Shown: positions 43,759 to 52,340, counted from the first letter of the stretch. The stretch: DNA of 64,000 nt from Acidobacteriaceae bacterium (GCA_019240405.1 JAFAYL010000013.1:336542-400541); one strand, 5' to 3'. The notes: generated by a model not told the origin, from the letters alone. Translations and numbers: made by a program.

Positions 43759-44271
43759 ATGGCCTGGGAGGTTGAGTTCAGAGATGAATTCGGCCGGTGG
43801 TGGAGGAGTCTATCCGAAAGCCAACAGGATGACGTCGCCTATTCAGGTTCTCTACTTGCAGAACTCGGGCCAACGTTAGGCTTTCCACATAGCTCGAAGG
43901 TGACTAGCTCACGTTACGCGGGGATGCGCGAACTACGCACTCAGAGTGCGGGCAGACCGTTGAGGACGCTTTATATTTTTGACGCGTCACGAACCGCAAT
44001 ACTTTTGATCGGTGGAGACAAAACGGGCAACGACCGATGGTATGAGCAGTTCGTGCCAGTCGCGGACCGAATCTACCGGCAGTATCTAGACGAACTTCGA
44101 AAGGAAGATAGCAATTGTGAGCGCGAGCATGCGCTTGAGACGGTCGGACACGGATTAGATGATATTCGTGAACGCATTCGTCAGATCGAAGCGAAGGCAC
44201 TCCGCCAGCTACGCTCGCCAGAACGGGCTCGATACTTGCGCGCCCTCCTAGCCGTCCGAGGTAAATTCTAA
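43759..44271 (+). CDS. HigB/RelE-type toxin with C-terminal extension
   Basis: Residues 1-~117 match the HigB (Gp49-like) mRNA-interferase toxin: [60 protein letters not shown], then [20 protein letters not shown]. Family toxins usually end about here. This one continues for ~53 residues of helical, charged sequence ([20 protein letters not shown], then [19 protein letters not shown]). The stop overlaps the antitoxin start (TAATG), so both are translated from one message. The toxin would cleave mRNA at ribosomes unless bound by the antitoxin. The role of the extension is unknown. Confidence 0.88.
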   Translation: MAWEVEFRDEFGRWWRSLSESQQDDVAYSGSLLAELGPTLGFPHSSKVTSSRYAGMRELRTQSAGRPLRTLYIFDASRTAILLIGGDKTGNDRWYEQFVPVADRIYRQYLDELRKEDSNCEREHALETVGHGLDDIRERIRQIEAKALRQLRSPERARYLRALLAVRGKF

Positions 44272-44585
44272 TGCCAACCCGAAAATTCCGTGAATTGATC
44301 GATGCTATGCCGGCTAATCGGCAGCAGAAGATCGCTCAACGCGTACGCGAAACGATAGCGGCCATGCCGCTGGATGAGCTGCGAAAAGCGCGGCAAATGA
44401 CTCAAGCCAAACTCGCTCAAAGTTTGGGGGTGAACCAAGGCGAAGTGTCTAAGATTGAACACAGGACAGACCTTTACTTGAGTACGCTTTCGGAGTACGT
44501 GGAAGCGCTCGGCGGCCGTTTGGAGATTCGAGCCGTCTTCCCAGATCGCGAGGTACGCATCACGCAGTTCGAAGAGCTTGCGTAG
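44271..44585 (+). CDS. XRE-family antitoxin (HigA-like)
   Basis: A 104-residue protein with a helix-turn-helix (ELRKARQMTQAKLAQSLGVN, then QGEVSKIEHRTDLYLSTL, residues ~38-75), followed by the short C-terminal element GRLEIRAVFPDREVRITQF. It is the type II antitoxin of the HigB-like toxin; the toxin-first order is the usual one for HigBA. It probably binds the promoter palindrome and represses the operon in complex with the toxin. The start overlaps the toxin stop by one base. Confidence 0.92.
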   Translation: MPTRKFRELIDAMPANRQQKIAQRVRETIAAMPLDELRKARQMTQAKLAQSLGVNQGEVSKIEHRTDLYLSTLSEYVEALGGRLEIRAVFPDREVRITQFEELA

Positions 44586-44704
44586 TAGCGCGCGATAGAC
44601 AAGCTGGGTGAACGCTTCGTCTATTATCGATTGCCCAAGCAGTACTGGGGCAGAATCTTTCCTGTGGGGTCAGTTTTGCAGGCCTGGGATGTAGCGCTTA
44701 TCAA

Positions 44705-45607
44705 ATGTCGAAAGTTCGAATCGCTGCCACAGCACTAGCTTCTGCATTCGTTGGAGGCGCTTTGACGTTCTGGTGGCTGTCTTCGACTTCAGACCGCGCC
44801 CAAGAGAACCGTAACGCCGTCCACGTACGCGAGGAACTTGTTCCCGCCCAGACACTCGAACTGGAGGACAATGCCGGTCAGCCCTCTGCATCTATTGCGC
44901 TATCGGACGCTTATCTCACTCTAACGTTGTACTCAGGTGCGCCCGAGCCGATTGCAGTGAATATCTATAGGGACGGCAGAGTAGGCCTGATTCTGGGCAC
45001 TCTAACCGCGATTGTGGAAGACGAGGGGTATTCACTTTCGGATGATACGCCTGGCACGCATGCCATCGTGGGCGAGTGGAAATCATTCAAGAAGAACCCT
45101 AATTGGCTGATACGGCTTCGCAGGCTTATTCCTCTGGATAAGCGCCATTCCTGGAAGACATTTGATGACCCTGATGTTCTCCCGACCGAAGACTTGGAAT
45201 TACGAAATCGCAAGGGTTGGAGATTCGCGGCTGTGGGTTTGGACGCCTCCGGTGATCCAGGGATTGCCTTCGCCGATTCTGAAGGCGCAGTGCGTGCTGC
45301 GTTGCTCCAAAGGCATCCTGAATATCTGCCGCGTGCTGAACCAGATTGGTGGGATCTGGCGCTCTTTGACCGGTCCGGTAAACTGCGATTGAGCCTCGAA
45401 TTGCACTCTGGTAAGGTGCCGAATCTGGTTGTGTTTGCAGATGATGTAGGCAGCCAGTATTACGCTGACTTTCATTCTGGCAAGTTGACACCCAAGGATA
45501 ATGAGTCGGACGCCGCGTTGTCCTGGATTGCTCCCATGAAGGCACGTCCGCAGAGGCCTATTCGATTGAGCGATAACCGCAAGAGAACGATGTGGAGCGC
45601 ACCCTGA
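44705..45607 (+). CDS. membrane-anchored protein of unknown function, 300 aa
   Basis: This has an N-terminal signal anchor (ALASAFVGGALTFWWLS, residues ~9-25), then repeated beta-like units each holding small hydrophobic strands (TLELEDNAGQPSASIALSD, LELRNRKGWRFAAVGLDASG, LALFDRSGKLRLSLELHSGK). The repeat of about 95 residues, each with a D-x-x-G or S-G-K turn, suggests a tandem beta-sandwich. I do not recognise it. No ribosome-binding site is evident. The gene lies 119 bases after the antitoxin gene and is not obviously linked to it. Confidence 0.6.
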   Translation: MSKVRIAATALASAFVGGALTFWWLSSTSDRAQENRNAVHVREELVPAQTLELEDNAGQPSASIALSDAYLTLTLYSGAPEPIAVNIYRDGRVGLILGTLTAIVEDEGYSLSDDTPGTHAIVGEWKSFKKNPNWLIRLRRLIPLDKRHSWKTFDDPDVLPTEDLELRNRKGWRFAAVGLDASGDPGIAFADSEGAVRAALLQRHPEYLPRAEPDWWDLALFDRSGKLRLSLELHSGKVPNLVVFADDVGSQYYADFHSGKLTPKDNESDAALSWIAPMKARPQRPIRLSDNRKRTMWSAP

Positions 45608-45907
45608 ATCCTGTATGCAACGATGTCTATCCACCGCTGACGTGCGGAGTGTGCCTGCGGCTCGTGTACGCGGATCAATATCGGAAGACCCCGCGTTCGC
45701 ATTCGCTCGGGTGCTCGCTACAGGGAGGCCGTCCAAGAAAGGCTCTGAGTTCTATAATGCTTGGGCGAATTGCCGGGCCAGAGGTGAGCAATTTAAATGG
45801 CAGTGAGGCCGTTTGGTCGGCCACCCTCGGGCGGAGCGATAAATTGATGCCCCTTCGCAGTTCCCAAGTCGGGCCACGATGAGCTGGAACCCGCGAAGGA
45901 CCTGGTT
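45608..45907. other. 300-base region between convergent genes; short ORF of doubtful status
   Basis: No gene is well supported here. A frame at 45615-45806 (63 codons) encodes a stretch ending PSKKGSEFYNAWANCRARGE, which has protein-like composition and could be a remnant, but it has no family match I know and no ribosome-binding site. No tRNA or insertion element was seen. Confidence 0.4.
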
Positions 45908-46648
45908 CTAATTAGGTTGTACCGATTCGACCTGTCGCGCTGGCTTTGGCTTCCATTCCCGTGCAAGTTGCTGCGCTTCCGCAATCTCGGTCAGTGACAT
46001 GCCTCGAGCGACAGCCTCTCTTCGCTGTGCAGCTAGTTCTGTAGCATGGCCATCCTGTGCTGCTGCCAGATTGAACCACATATAGGCTTGGACATCATCT
46101 CTGGGTAGGCCCAAGTCTCCCCGCCCATACATCGTTCCAAGGTACATCTGAGCGTTGAAGTCGCCCTGCTCAGCGGCGAGGCTAAGCCATTTGAACGCCT
46201 CGTGATAATCCTTCCAGATTCCCTTACCGTGAAAGTACATCTCACCGAGGTTGAAAGCAGCCATCACATTACCGAGTTCAGACGCAGCTTTATACAAGCG
46301 GATTCTCTCAAAACCCTCGGTTTTCAGCGCTTTTCTGAAGTACAGCCATCCTAGCTCGGTCTGGGCTGAGGACATGCCATGTTCTATAGCCACGCGAAGA
46401 TGTTTCTCGGCGTCTTCATAATTCGGTGGTTGCTGATTTGCAAGTTCAAATCCCTTACTGTATTCGATTAAGCCAACTTGATCAGCAACTCTGGGGTGTT
46501 TCGAGGCCAATGCCGGTCCTCCTGGCGTTCTCGTCGCGTGTCCCTGTACGTAGACGCCGACCATAGCCGCGAGCACAAATAGTAAAAGGAAACCCAAGAG
46601 CAAAGCAAGAGACCTTCTCCCTTGGAGACCTATCACCCTAGGTTTCAT
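45908..46648 (-). CDS. SEL1-repeat protein, membrane-anchored
   Basis: A 246-residue protein with an N-terminal membrane anchor (~residues 12-34, LALLLGFLLLFVLAAMVGVY) and four to five SEL1-like repeats in the periplasmic part: AAFNLGEMYFHGKGIWKDY, AFKWLSLAAEQGDFNAQMYL, GTMYGRGDLGLPRDDVQAY. SEL1 repeats are TPR-like helical hairpins for protein contacts. No partner is apparent nearby. The start is ATG at 46648. Confidence 0.88.
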   Translation of the reverse strand: MKPRVIGLQGRRSLALLLGFLLLFVLAAMVGVYVQGHATRTPGGPALASKHPRVADQVGLIEYSKGFELANQQPPNYEDAEKHLRVAIEHGMSSAQTELGWLYFRKALKTEGFERIRLYKAASELGNVMAAFNLGEMYFHGKGIWKDYHEAFKWLSLAAEQGDFNAQMYLGTMYGRGDLGLPRDDVQAYMWFNLAAAQDGHATELAAQRREAVARGMSLTEIAEAQQLAREWKPKPARQVESVQPN

Positions 46649-46862
46649 GAGAATTAAATCCGGCGGCTACAGTCAACAGACATGAATCGTAGAAGTAATG
46701 GGACTTGTGATAAGGGAGCGTCCGTGTCGAGAACTCATACTGCTACATTCTAAGCGGGTGCCATGCCATCGGTCGTTCATAATATCTGAACCTCTAGCTA
46801 TGTGCAGAACTCTTGTTTGAAGACGGAGCAGTTCAGACACAGGTGCGAATTGGCTAAAACTC

Positions 46863-46938
46863 TGGTGAGCGCGGCAGGAATCGAACCTGCAACCTAGTGA
46901 TTAAGAGTCACTTGCTCTGCCAATTGAGCTACGCGCCC
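46863..46938 (-). tRNA. tRNA-Lys (CUU)
   Basis: On the minus strand the sequence folds as a full tRNA: acceptor GGGCGCG with CGCGCTC (one G-U pair), D-arm, anticodon stem GTGA/TCAC closing loop CTCTTAA with anticodon CTT, and T-arm with GGTTCGATTCC. The discriminator is A, and CCA is encoded. The length is 76 nt including CCA. It lies 100 bases before ruvA on the opposite strand. Confidence 0.96.
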
Positions 46939-47038
46939 GTTCGTGAAATGCGGCTTGAAAACGACGGACTCTATCGCCGCACCACCAAACTATAACATCG
47001 CGTCAGTCGATAATGGTTCGTCTAGGTGCATCGGGACG

Positions 47039-47641
47039 ATGATCGCGCATTTGCGGGGAACTCTCATTGAGAAGCATCCCAATCAAGTGGTTATCGAAGC
47101 TGGAGGCGTGGGCTATGACGTGCAAATTCCTATCTCGACATACACTTCGCTTCCCGATACCGGAACTTCCGTCGCGCTCCGAATTCACACGCATGTTAGA
47201 GAGGACACTCTTGCGCTGTTCGGCTTTGCAAGCGCGGAGGAGAAAGTAGTCTTCGAACGGCTGATCTCGGTAACGGGAATTGGGCCGAAGCTTGCCAACA
47301 CTGTATTGTCCGGGCTCCCGACGTTGAACCTGATAGCCGCGATTCGCAACAGCGACATTCAGCAGCTTGTTCGCATTCCGGGCGTAGGCAAGAAAACCGC
47401 AGAACGAATTGTCCTCGAGCTGAAGGACAAGCTGCCTGGTATCGAAGTCGAAGGCAAGTTGGGGATGGCCCTCGAAGCGGGCGGCTCATTTAGTCCCTTG
47501 GAGCGGGATGTGATTTCAGCGCTCCAAAATCTCGGATGCTCTCGTTTGTCGGCTGAGGACGCGGTGCGGAAAGCGAAAGAGCGGCACACAGAAGAATCGT
47601 TCGAGCCGTTCTTTCGCGCGGCGCTTGCGCTCGTGCGTTAA
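47039..47641 (+). CDS. ruvA: Holliday junction DNA-binding subunit RuvA
   Basis: From ATG 47039 the product has 200 residues and begins MIAHLRGTLIEKHPNQVVIE, the standard RuvA N terminus. Domain I is an OB-fold (residues 1-65); domain II holds the two helix-hairpin-helix motifs (GIGPKLANTVLSGL and RIPGVGKKTAERIVLELKDK); domain III is the C-terminal RuvB-binding bundle (LERDVISALQNLGCSRLSAE). A longer frame from 46943 is not preferred. The protein binds four-way junctions and recruits RuvB. ruvB follows 11 bases later. Confidence 0.97.
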   Translation: MIAHLRGTLIEKHPNQVVIEAGGVGYDVQIPISTYTSLPDTGTSVALRIHTHVREDTLALFGFASAEEKVVFERLISVTGIGPKLANTVLSGLPTLNLIAAIRNSDIQQLVRIPGVGKKTAERIVLELKDKLPGIEVEGKLGMALEAGGSFSPLERDVISALQNLGCSRLSAEDAVRKAKERHTEESFEPFFRAALALVR

Positions 47642-47652
47642 GGTGAGGAACG

Positions 47653-48672
47653 ATGCGCAGCGGAGGGATGGTATCGCGAGCACCTCAGGAAGATGAGCGG
47701 CAATTCGAAGCGGCGCTCCGGCCCACGCGGCTCGATGATTTCGCCGGGCAGCCACACGTTCGAGAGCAGCTTGCAATCGCAATCCAAGCGGCAAAACAGC
47801 GCGGCGAAGCGATGGACCATGTGCTGCTGTGCGGGCCGCCGGGGCTTGGCAAGACGACTCTTGCGGGAATCATCGCGCACGAATTATCAGCTCCGATTGA
47901 TCAGACGGCCGGGCCCGTGTTGCAGAAAAAGCTGGATTTGACGGGCATTCTCACAAATCTCAGGCCTCGTCAGGTTTTCTTTATCGATGAAATTCATCGA
48001 TTGCTGCCCGATATCGAGGAGCTGCTGTATTCGGTTCTGGAAGATTTTCGCGTCGACTTATTGGTCGGCACGGGGCCAGGCGCGCGGATACACTCGATCG
48101 CCCTTCCCAGATTTACCGGCGTTGGCGCAACCACGCAGTTGAGTCTCCTCAGCGCGCCCTTGCGGGGACGCTTTGGTATTGTGCTGCGGCTTGATCCTTA
48201 TGACGAAGACACCCTGGCGCGGATTGTCGAAAGATCGGCCAAGCTGCTTGGGATCGAAATAACGCACGAAGCGGCGCTTGAGATTGCAAAACGCGGGCGG
48301 GGGACGCCGCGCGTGGCGAACCGCCTGTTGCGAAGAGTGCGTGATTATGCGCAGGTGCGGGCGGAGGGACACATCGACTACGCGGTGGCGCAGGCCGCTT
48401 TGGACCTGTTAAAAGTGGACCGGCATGGGCTGGACGAAATCGATCAGAAGATCATGACGACGATTCTCGTGAAATACGGCGGCGGGCCCGTGGGCTTGAA
48501 CACGATTGCGGCGTCCATTGATGAGCAGCCGGACACGATTGAAGAAGTGTACGAGCCATACCTGATGCAACTAGGCTTTCTCGATCGCACGCCGCGCGGA
48601 CGCGTTGCCACGGGTACGGCATTCGATTATTTCGGAATTGCCCGGCGCGGCGGGCAATTGTCGTTCACTTAA
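47653..48672 (+). CDS. ruvB: Holliday junction branch-migration helicase RuvB
   Basis: This AAA+ motor of 339 residues drives branch migration with RuvA. It begins with LRPTRLDDFAGQPHVREQLA and has Walker A (LLCGPPGLGKTTLAGII), Walker B (VFFIDEIHRL), sensor GVGATTQLSLLSAPLRGRFG, the RuvB lid domain and the winged-helix C terminus (GGPVGLNTIAASIDEQPDTI, then FLDRTPRGRVAT). No ruvC is seen in the window. It overlaps the end of the convergent Tat-protein gene by 4 bases. Confidence 0.97.
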   Translation: MRSGGMVSRAPQEDERQFEAALRPTRLDDFAGQPHVREQLAIAIQAAKQRGEAMDHVLLCGPPGLGKTTLAGIIAHELSAPIDQTAGPVLQKKLDLTGILTNLRPRQVFFIDEIHRLLPDIEELLYSVLEDFRVDLLVGTGPGARIHSIALPRFTGVGATTQLSLLSAPLRGRFGIVLRLDPYDEDTLARIVERSAKLLGIEITHEAALEIAKRGRGTPRVANRLLRRVRDYAQVRAEGHIDYAVAQAALDLLKVDRHGLDEIDQKIMTTILVKYGGGPVGLNTIAASIDEQPDTIEEVYEPYLMQLGFLDRTPRGRVATGTAFDYFGIARRGGQLSFT

Positions 48673-49586
48673 CTGAGAATTGCAGCGCGAACGGATGCGA
48701 GAGGTGCATCGTGATCGAAACTAACCGCCCTACCACCCGAGATTATGCCGAGTTGCTTCCATAACCCCGACAAATTGACCTCCATGTGTCGAGTGCCCAT
48801 CTTTTCGTATAACTCCAGGAGCGTATTCCCGTCCGTCGCTTTGCTCCCGATCTCGAGCGCGCGCTCGAGAGGCCAGTTCACTTCAATCGTCCCGCCGGCG
48901 TGATTGATTGCCCGAAAGGCGTGCTCTAATCCTTTGGTATTGCCTGTGCGTTTTCGTATCTCAACATCGGCAAGCAGACAAAACAGCGCGCCGCCCCAAT
49001 AAGTGCTGGCCCAGCTATCGGTGTTGTCCAGACCGCGATCACTGGGTCTCGGCAGGCCTTGCGGCATATCGCGGACCAGGTCACCCCAGACGCGTTCCGC
49101 GCTTAGCGCCCCGATACGCCCGCGCGCGATGGGCTCGATGTAAGTCGCGCTTCCCTCTTCAATCCAGTGATGCCGCTCAGGAACGGAAGGAAATCCGAAA
49201 TGAATCATTTCATGGGTCATCATCCAGTCTTCCCGGAGCTCGTCCTCAGTCGTATGCTGGCCGACCGTAATCCGGGAGTGCGCTCCGCGATCCCCAAAAC
49301 TTTTGCCGTGAAATACACCATGCCGCTTCTCCGCGACAAAAATGTTTATTGACGCCTGCTGCACTGGAAACTTCTCAAAATACTTCGTTACTGCGCGCGC
49401 AGCCTGCGATACCCACTCGAAAACTACTCCTGTAGAGAGGTCAAGGCGATCCGATTCAAGGGCTACGTGAATCGTTGCTCCGCCGATATGCAGTGCGATC
49501 GATTCCGCTCTCTCCCATTGCAGTGCCGGTATCGTAGCAGCAGCGAGACCGCGTTTCAGCATCGATCTTCGAGTCAGCTCGCTCAC
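48669..49586 (-). CDS. exported HExxH-type metallopeptidase-like protein (Tat signal)
   Basis: I start at GTG 49586, which puts a Tat-like signal at the N terminus (LTRRSMLKRGLAAATIPAL); a longer frame from ATG 49664 is possible. Residues ~125-160 hold a gluzincin-type motif: MMTHEMIHFGFPSVPERHHW, then IEEGSATYIEPI, giving HExxH with a downstream glutamate for zinc. The rest, including VWGDLVRDMPQGLPRPSDRG, is unassigned. It is probably an exported zinc peptidase of about 305 residues. It is divergent from the MNIO operon. No regulator or partner was identified. Confidence 0.72.
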   Translation of the reverse strand: MSELTRRSMLKRGLAAATIPALQWERAESIALHIGGATIHVALESDRLDLSTGVVFEWVSQAARAVTKYFEKFPVQQASINIFVAEKRHGVFHGKSFGDRGAHSRITVGQHTTEDELREDWMMTHEMIHFGFPSVPERHHWIEEGSATYIEPIARGRIGALSAERVWGDLVRDMPQGLPRPSDRGLDNTDSWASTYWGGALFCLLADVEIRKRTGNTKGLEHAFRAINHAGGTIEVNWPLERALEIGSKATDGNTLLELYEKMGTRHMEVNLSGLWKQLGIISGGRAVSFDHDAPLASVRAAILS

Positions 49587-49716
49587 ATTTACAAAATTTT
49601 TACAGAAAGGAAAGCCAAACTGGCCGCGATAATCGTACCATTTACAGACCGGCCGAGATGTCATAGACTCAGAGCGCTAGGTCGAAAAGTAACTACCGAA
49701 TTAAAGGAGATTAAAC

Positions 49717-50028
49717 ATGAAGATATCGAAGAGTTCTGTCGTGCTCACAGCGGCATTCACTGGCCTTCTGGGAGGCACGATGAGCCGCTTGAATGCAAGC
49801 ACGCCGGGGTCGAATGCATCCGGCCGAACTTTGACCTCGTCCGTTGCAACGATGGGCCAATTCGCGGGCGCAATGCATCAGGACACCGACAAGCATGCAT
49901 GCAAGGGCCAGAACTCCTGCAAGGGAAAAGGCGGCTGCAAGTCGGGCGACAACGGCTGTAAGGGCAAGAATTCCTGTAAAGGAAAAGGCGGCTGCGCGAC
50001 CGACGGTTCAAAGCCACCACAGTTGTAG
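49717..50028 (+). CDS. Cys-rich RiPP precursor of the MNIO operon, 103 aa
   Basis: A signal peptide (residues 1-~28, KISKSSVVLTAAFTGLLGG) is followed by a flexible segment and then two near-identical repeats, CKGQNSCKGKGGCK (62-75) and CKGKNSCKGKGGCA (81-94). Cysteines sit at 62, 68, 74 and 81, 87, 93, that is Cx5Cx5C twice. The ribosome-binding site AAAGGAG is well placed. It lies directly upstream of a DUF692 (MNIO) enzyme, a DUF2063 protein and a DoxX protein, the bufferin (BufABCD) and HvfABCD layout, where cysteines of the precursor are converted into thiooxazole or oxazolone/thioamide metal-binding groups. The core repeat differs from DUF2282 precursors. Export and copper binding are inferred. 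Confidence 0.85.
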   Translation: MKISKSSVVLTAAFTGLLGGTMSRLNASTPGSNASGRTLTSSVATMGQFAGAMHQDTDKHACKGQNSCKGKGGCKSGDNGCKGKNSCKGKGGCATDGSKPPQL

Positions 50029-50108
50029 AATTGATTCTTCCGCTGGGGTCCGGGAGACGTAGCCCGGATCCCATTTTGTGCCGAAGGGGCACGTGTCTCT
50101 AATTTGTA

Positions 50109-50957
50109 ATGCCTGCAAATCCATTTAACGGGTTTACTGAATACGGGATCGGAATAGGGCTGCGGATCCCGCATTATCAGCACATTTTCGAGAAGAAGCC
50201 TGTCGTCGACTGGTTCGAGATCATCTCCGAAAACTACATGGTCGAGGGTGGAAGGCCGCTCGCGATGCTCGATCAGATCCTTGAGCGGTATCGAGTCGTG
50301 CAGCATGGCGTCTCCATGTATTTCGGATCGGCAGAGCCTTTGAACCGGGAACACTTGCGGCGATTGAAGTCCCTCGTGCAACGGACAAAGACCCCATGGT
50401 TGACGGACCATTTATGTTGGGGCAGCGTGGATGGGCGATATACGCACGATCTGTTGCCCATGCCATACACGTTTGAAGCGGCGGAGGTAACGGCCAGGAA
50501 AATAAAACAAGCGCGCGATTTTCTCGAAGTGCCGGTTGCGGTCGAAAACGTGAGCAGCTACGCCGAGTTTCACGTCTCCGAGATGACTGAATGGGAATTT
50601 CTGAATGAAGTGGTGGAGCGCGCCGACTGCGGCATTCTGCTGGACGTCAACAATATCTATGTTTCATCACGAAATCACAATTTCGATCCTTACGACTACG
50701 TGAACAGCGTTTCTCCCGAACGCGTTGCGCAAATTCATATCGCAGGGCACTCGAAATTTACGAAGTACATTCTCGATACGCATGATCATCCCGTGATCGA
50801 TCCGGTGTGGAAACTATATGAGCACGCGATCTCGCGTGTTGGCCCGACGGCAACGCTTCTCGAATGGGATGACCGCATTCCATCGTTCGAAGAGGTGCAT
50901 GCCGAAGCTCGTAAAGCCGAAAGATACCTGAGCGTTCCCGTCGCGATAGAGTCATGA
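50109..50957 (+). CDS. bufB: DUF692 multinuclear non-heme iron oxidative enzyme (MNIO), BufB/HvfB-like
   Basis: This 282-residue TIM-barrel enzyme shows the metal ligands of the MNIO family: His66 (VVQHGVSMYFG), Asp100-His101, Glu146 (AVENVSSY), Asp179 and Asn181 (LLDVNNIYV), His210 and His214 (IHIAGH), Asp223/His225/His227 (LDTHDHPVID), and Glu252 (LLEWDDRIP). Family enzymes use two or three iron ions and O2 to rearrange cysteines of a peptide substrate, which here is most likely the CKG-repeat precursor upstream. It starts with ATG and its last four bases overlap the next gene (ATGA). Confidence 0.96.
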   Translation: MPANPFNGFTEYGIGIGLRIPHYQHIFEKKPVVDWFEIISENYMVEGGRPLAMLDQILERYRVVQHGVSMYFGSAEPLNREHLRRLKSLVQRTKTPWLTDHLCWGSVDGRYTHDLLPMPYTFEAAEVTARKIKQARDFLEVPVAVENVSSYAEFHVSEMTEWEFLNEVVERADCGILLDVNNIYVSSRNHNFDPYDYVNSVSPERVAQIHIAGHSKFTKYILDTHDHPVIDPVWKLYEHAISRVGPTATLLEWDDRIPSFEEVHAEARKAERYLSVPVAIES

Positions 50958-51829
50958 ATCTCGCAGAGATCCAAACGCGCATGGCGGCCGACGTGATGCG
51001 GCCCCTCCGAAGCGGCGATCGAATTGCGTCGAGGACGGAACACGGCCAACCGATGGCGGAAGAAGCAGCCGCTTATGTGAAACCGAATGACCGCCTGTCA
51101 TCAGTTGAACGTTTGGAAATTTATAACCGCCAATATTGGTTTCGAGTTCTCGATTCGCTGTACGAAGATTTTCCTGGTCTGTGTGCCGTGGTCGGAGAGC
51201 GCCGGTTCGCGAAGCTTTCACAGGCTTATCTTCGCGATTGCCCCTCGCAATCTTTCACTCTGCGCGATTTGGGATCACGGCTTGAAACATGGTTAAGAGA
51301 GCATCCCGAAAATGCCGGCGAGCGCTTACCATTGGCCCTCGAAATGGTGCAGCTCGAGTGGGCCCACATTGTCGCGTTCGACGGACAAGAGCAGGCGCCG
51401 CTCGGTCCCGAAGATTTGCTGGAATTGGGACCTGAGCTTCGAATCTCGCTACAGCCGTACATCACACTTCTCGAACTTCATTACCCGGTAGACGATTTGC
51501 GAATTGCCGTAAACGCGCGCTCTGAAGAACACGGAAAAGCGAGCAACGCCGTTCAGAAACGCGAGCACAGTAGCACTCGGCGGAAGATCAGTCGACTGAA
51601 GCTGCAAGAGATCTTCCTAGCAGTGCACCGCGTAGATTTCAGCGTTTATTACCGGCGTCTTTCGGCAGGCGAGTTCCACGTGTTGCGCGCGCTACGCGAT
51701 GGGCAGTCTATCGGCGAGGCTCTTGATACCGCTTTTCGCAACAGCTCACTTCCCGAAGAAGAATTTCAGAGGATGGTCGAGCCGTGGTTTTCCGCCTGGG
51801 CTGAGCTGGGTTGGCTCTGCCGGGCGTGA
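50954..51829 (+). CDS. bufC: DUF2063 putative precursor-binding partner protein, BufC/HvfC-like
   Basis: A 291-residue protein with the DUF2063 N-terminal domain (DRLSSVERLEIYNRQYWFRVLD, reported as a motif; then LRDLGSRLETWLREHPENAG) and a C-terminal helical part with a winged-helix-like end (RVDFSVYYRRLSAGEFHVLR). In MbnC/BufC-type partners this protein presents the precursor to the MNIO enzyme and forms a complex with it. The four-base overlap with bufB supports a stoichiometric complex. It ends 4 bases before the DoxX gene. Confidence 0.9.
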   Translation: MNLAEIQTRMAADVMRPLRSGDRIASRTEHGQPMAEEAAAYVKPNDRLSSVERLEIYNRQYWFRVLDSLYEDFPGLCAVVGERRFAKLSQAYLRDCPSQSFTLRDLGSRLETWLREHPENAGERLPLALEMVQLEWAHIVAFDGQEQAPLGPEDLLELGPELRISLQPYITLLELHYPVDDLRIAVNARSEEHGKASNAVQKREHSSTRRKISRLKLQEIFLAVHRVDFSVYYRRLSAGEFHVLRALRDGQSIGEALDTAFRNSSLPEEEFQRMVEPWFSAWAELGWLCRA

Positions 51830-51833
51830 ACGT

Positions 51834-52340
51834 ATGAGTGACGGTCTGGCGAGATTATACGCTCTGCCCGCGAAAATCGGCGACAGTCTGCAATCGATTC
51901 TTCTGTTGGCCGTTCGCCTCTATTGGGGCTGGCAATTCGCGCAGAACGGATGGGGTAAGCTGCACAATCTCGGGCGCGTGACGAAATATTTTGCGAGCCT
52001 TGGATTGCCCGCTCCTGAAGCGACTGCGACTTTTATCTCGATCTTGGAGTTCGGGGGTGGAATTTTGTTGATCCTCGGCTTGGCGTCGCGATGGATCGCA
52101 ATTCCTTTGATAGTTGACATGGCTGTCGCCTACATCGTTGCTGATCGTCAGGCGCTCTTCTCGTTATTCTCGGATCCGGGAAAATTTTACGGCGCGGATC
52201 CTTACACGTTTCTGTTTGCGGCCTTACTAGTGTTCATTTTTGGCCCAGGAAAGATTTCGCTGGACGCGTTCCTGGCGCGGCGCCTGCGCAGAGATAGCGC
52301 TCCGCATCGCGAGAATTTCAAGCCGTTTTACGGGTTTTAG
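51834..52340 (+). CDS. DoxX-family membrane protein, BufD/HvfD-like
   Basis: From ATG 51834 the protein has 168 residues and four membrane segments (LQSILLLAVRLYWGWQFAQN, LEFGGGILLILGLASRWIAI, LIVDMAVAYIVADRQALF, TFLFAALLVFIFGPGKIS). A longer frame from 51699 is antisense-like within bufC and rejected. DoxX proteins accompany MNIO operons of the bufferin and Hvf types and are thought to act in the membrane step. It completes the four-gene operon of precursor, enzyme, partner and DoxX. Confidence 0.93.
   Translation: MSDGLARLYALPAKIGDSLQSILLLAVRLYWGWQFAQNGWGKLHNLGRVTKYFASLGLPAPEATATFISILEFGGGILLILGLASRWIAIPLIVDMAVAYIVADRQALFSLFSDPGKFYGADPYTFLFAALLVFIFGPGKISLDAFLARRLRRDSAPHRENFKPFYGF

Noticed and set aside
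51699..51833. Longer start for the DoxX protein
   Set aside because: It would overlap the end of bufC out of frame, and the extra sequence is unlike DoxX N termini.
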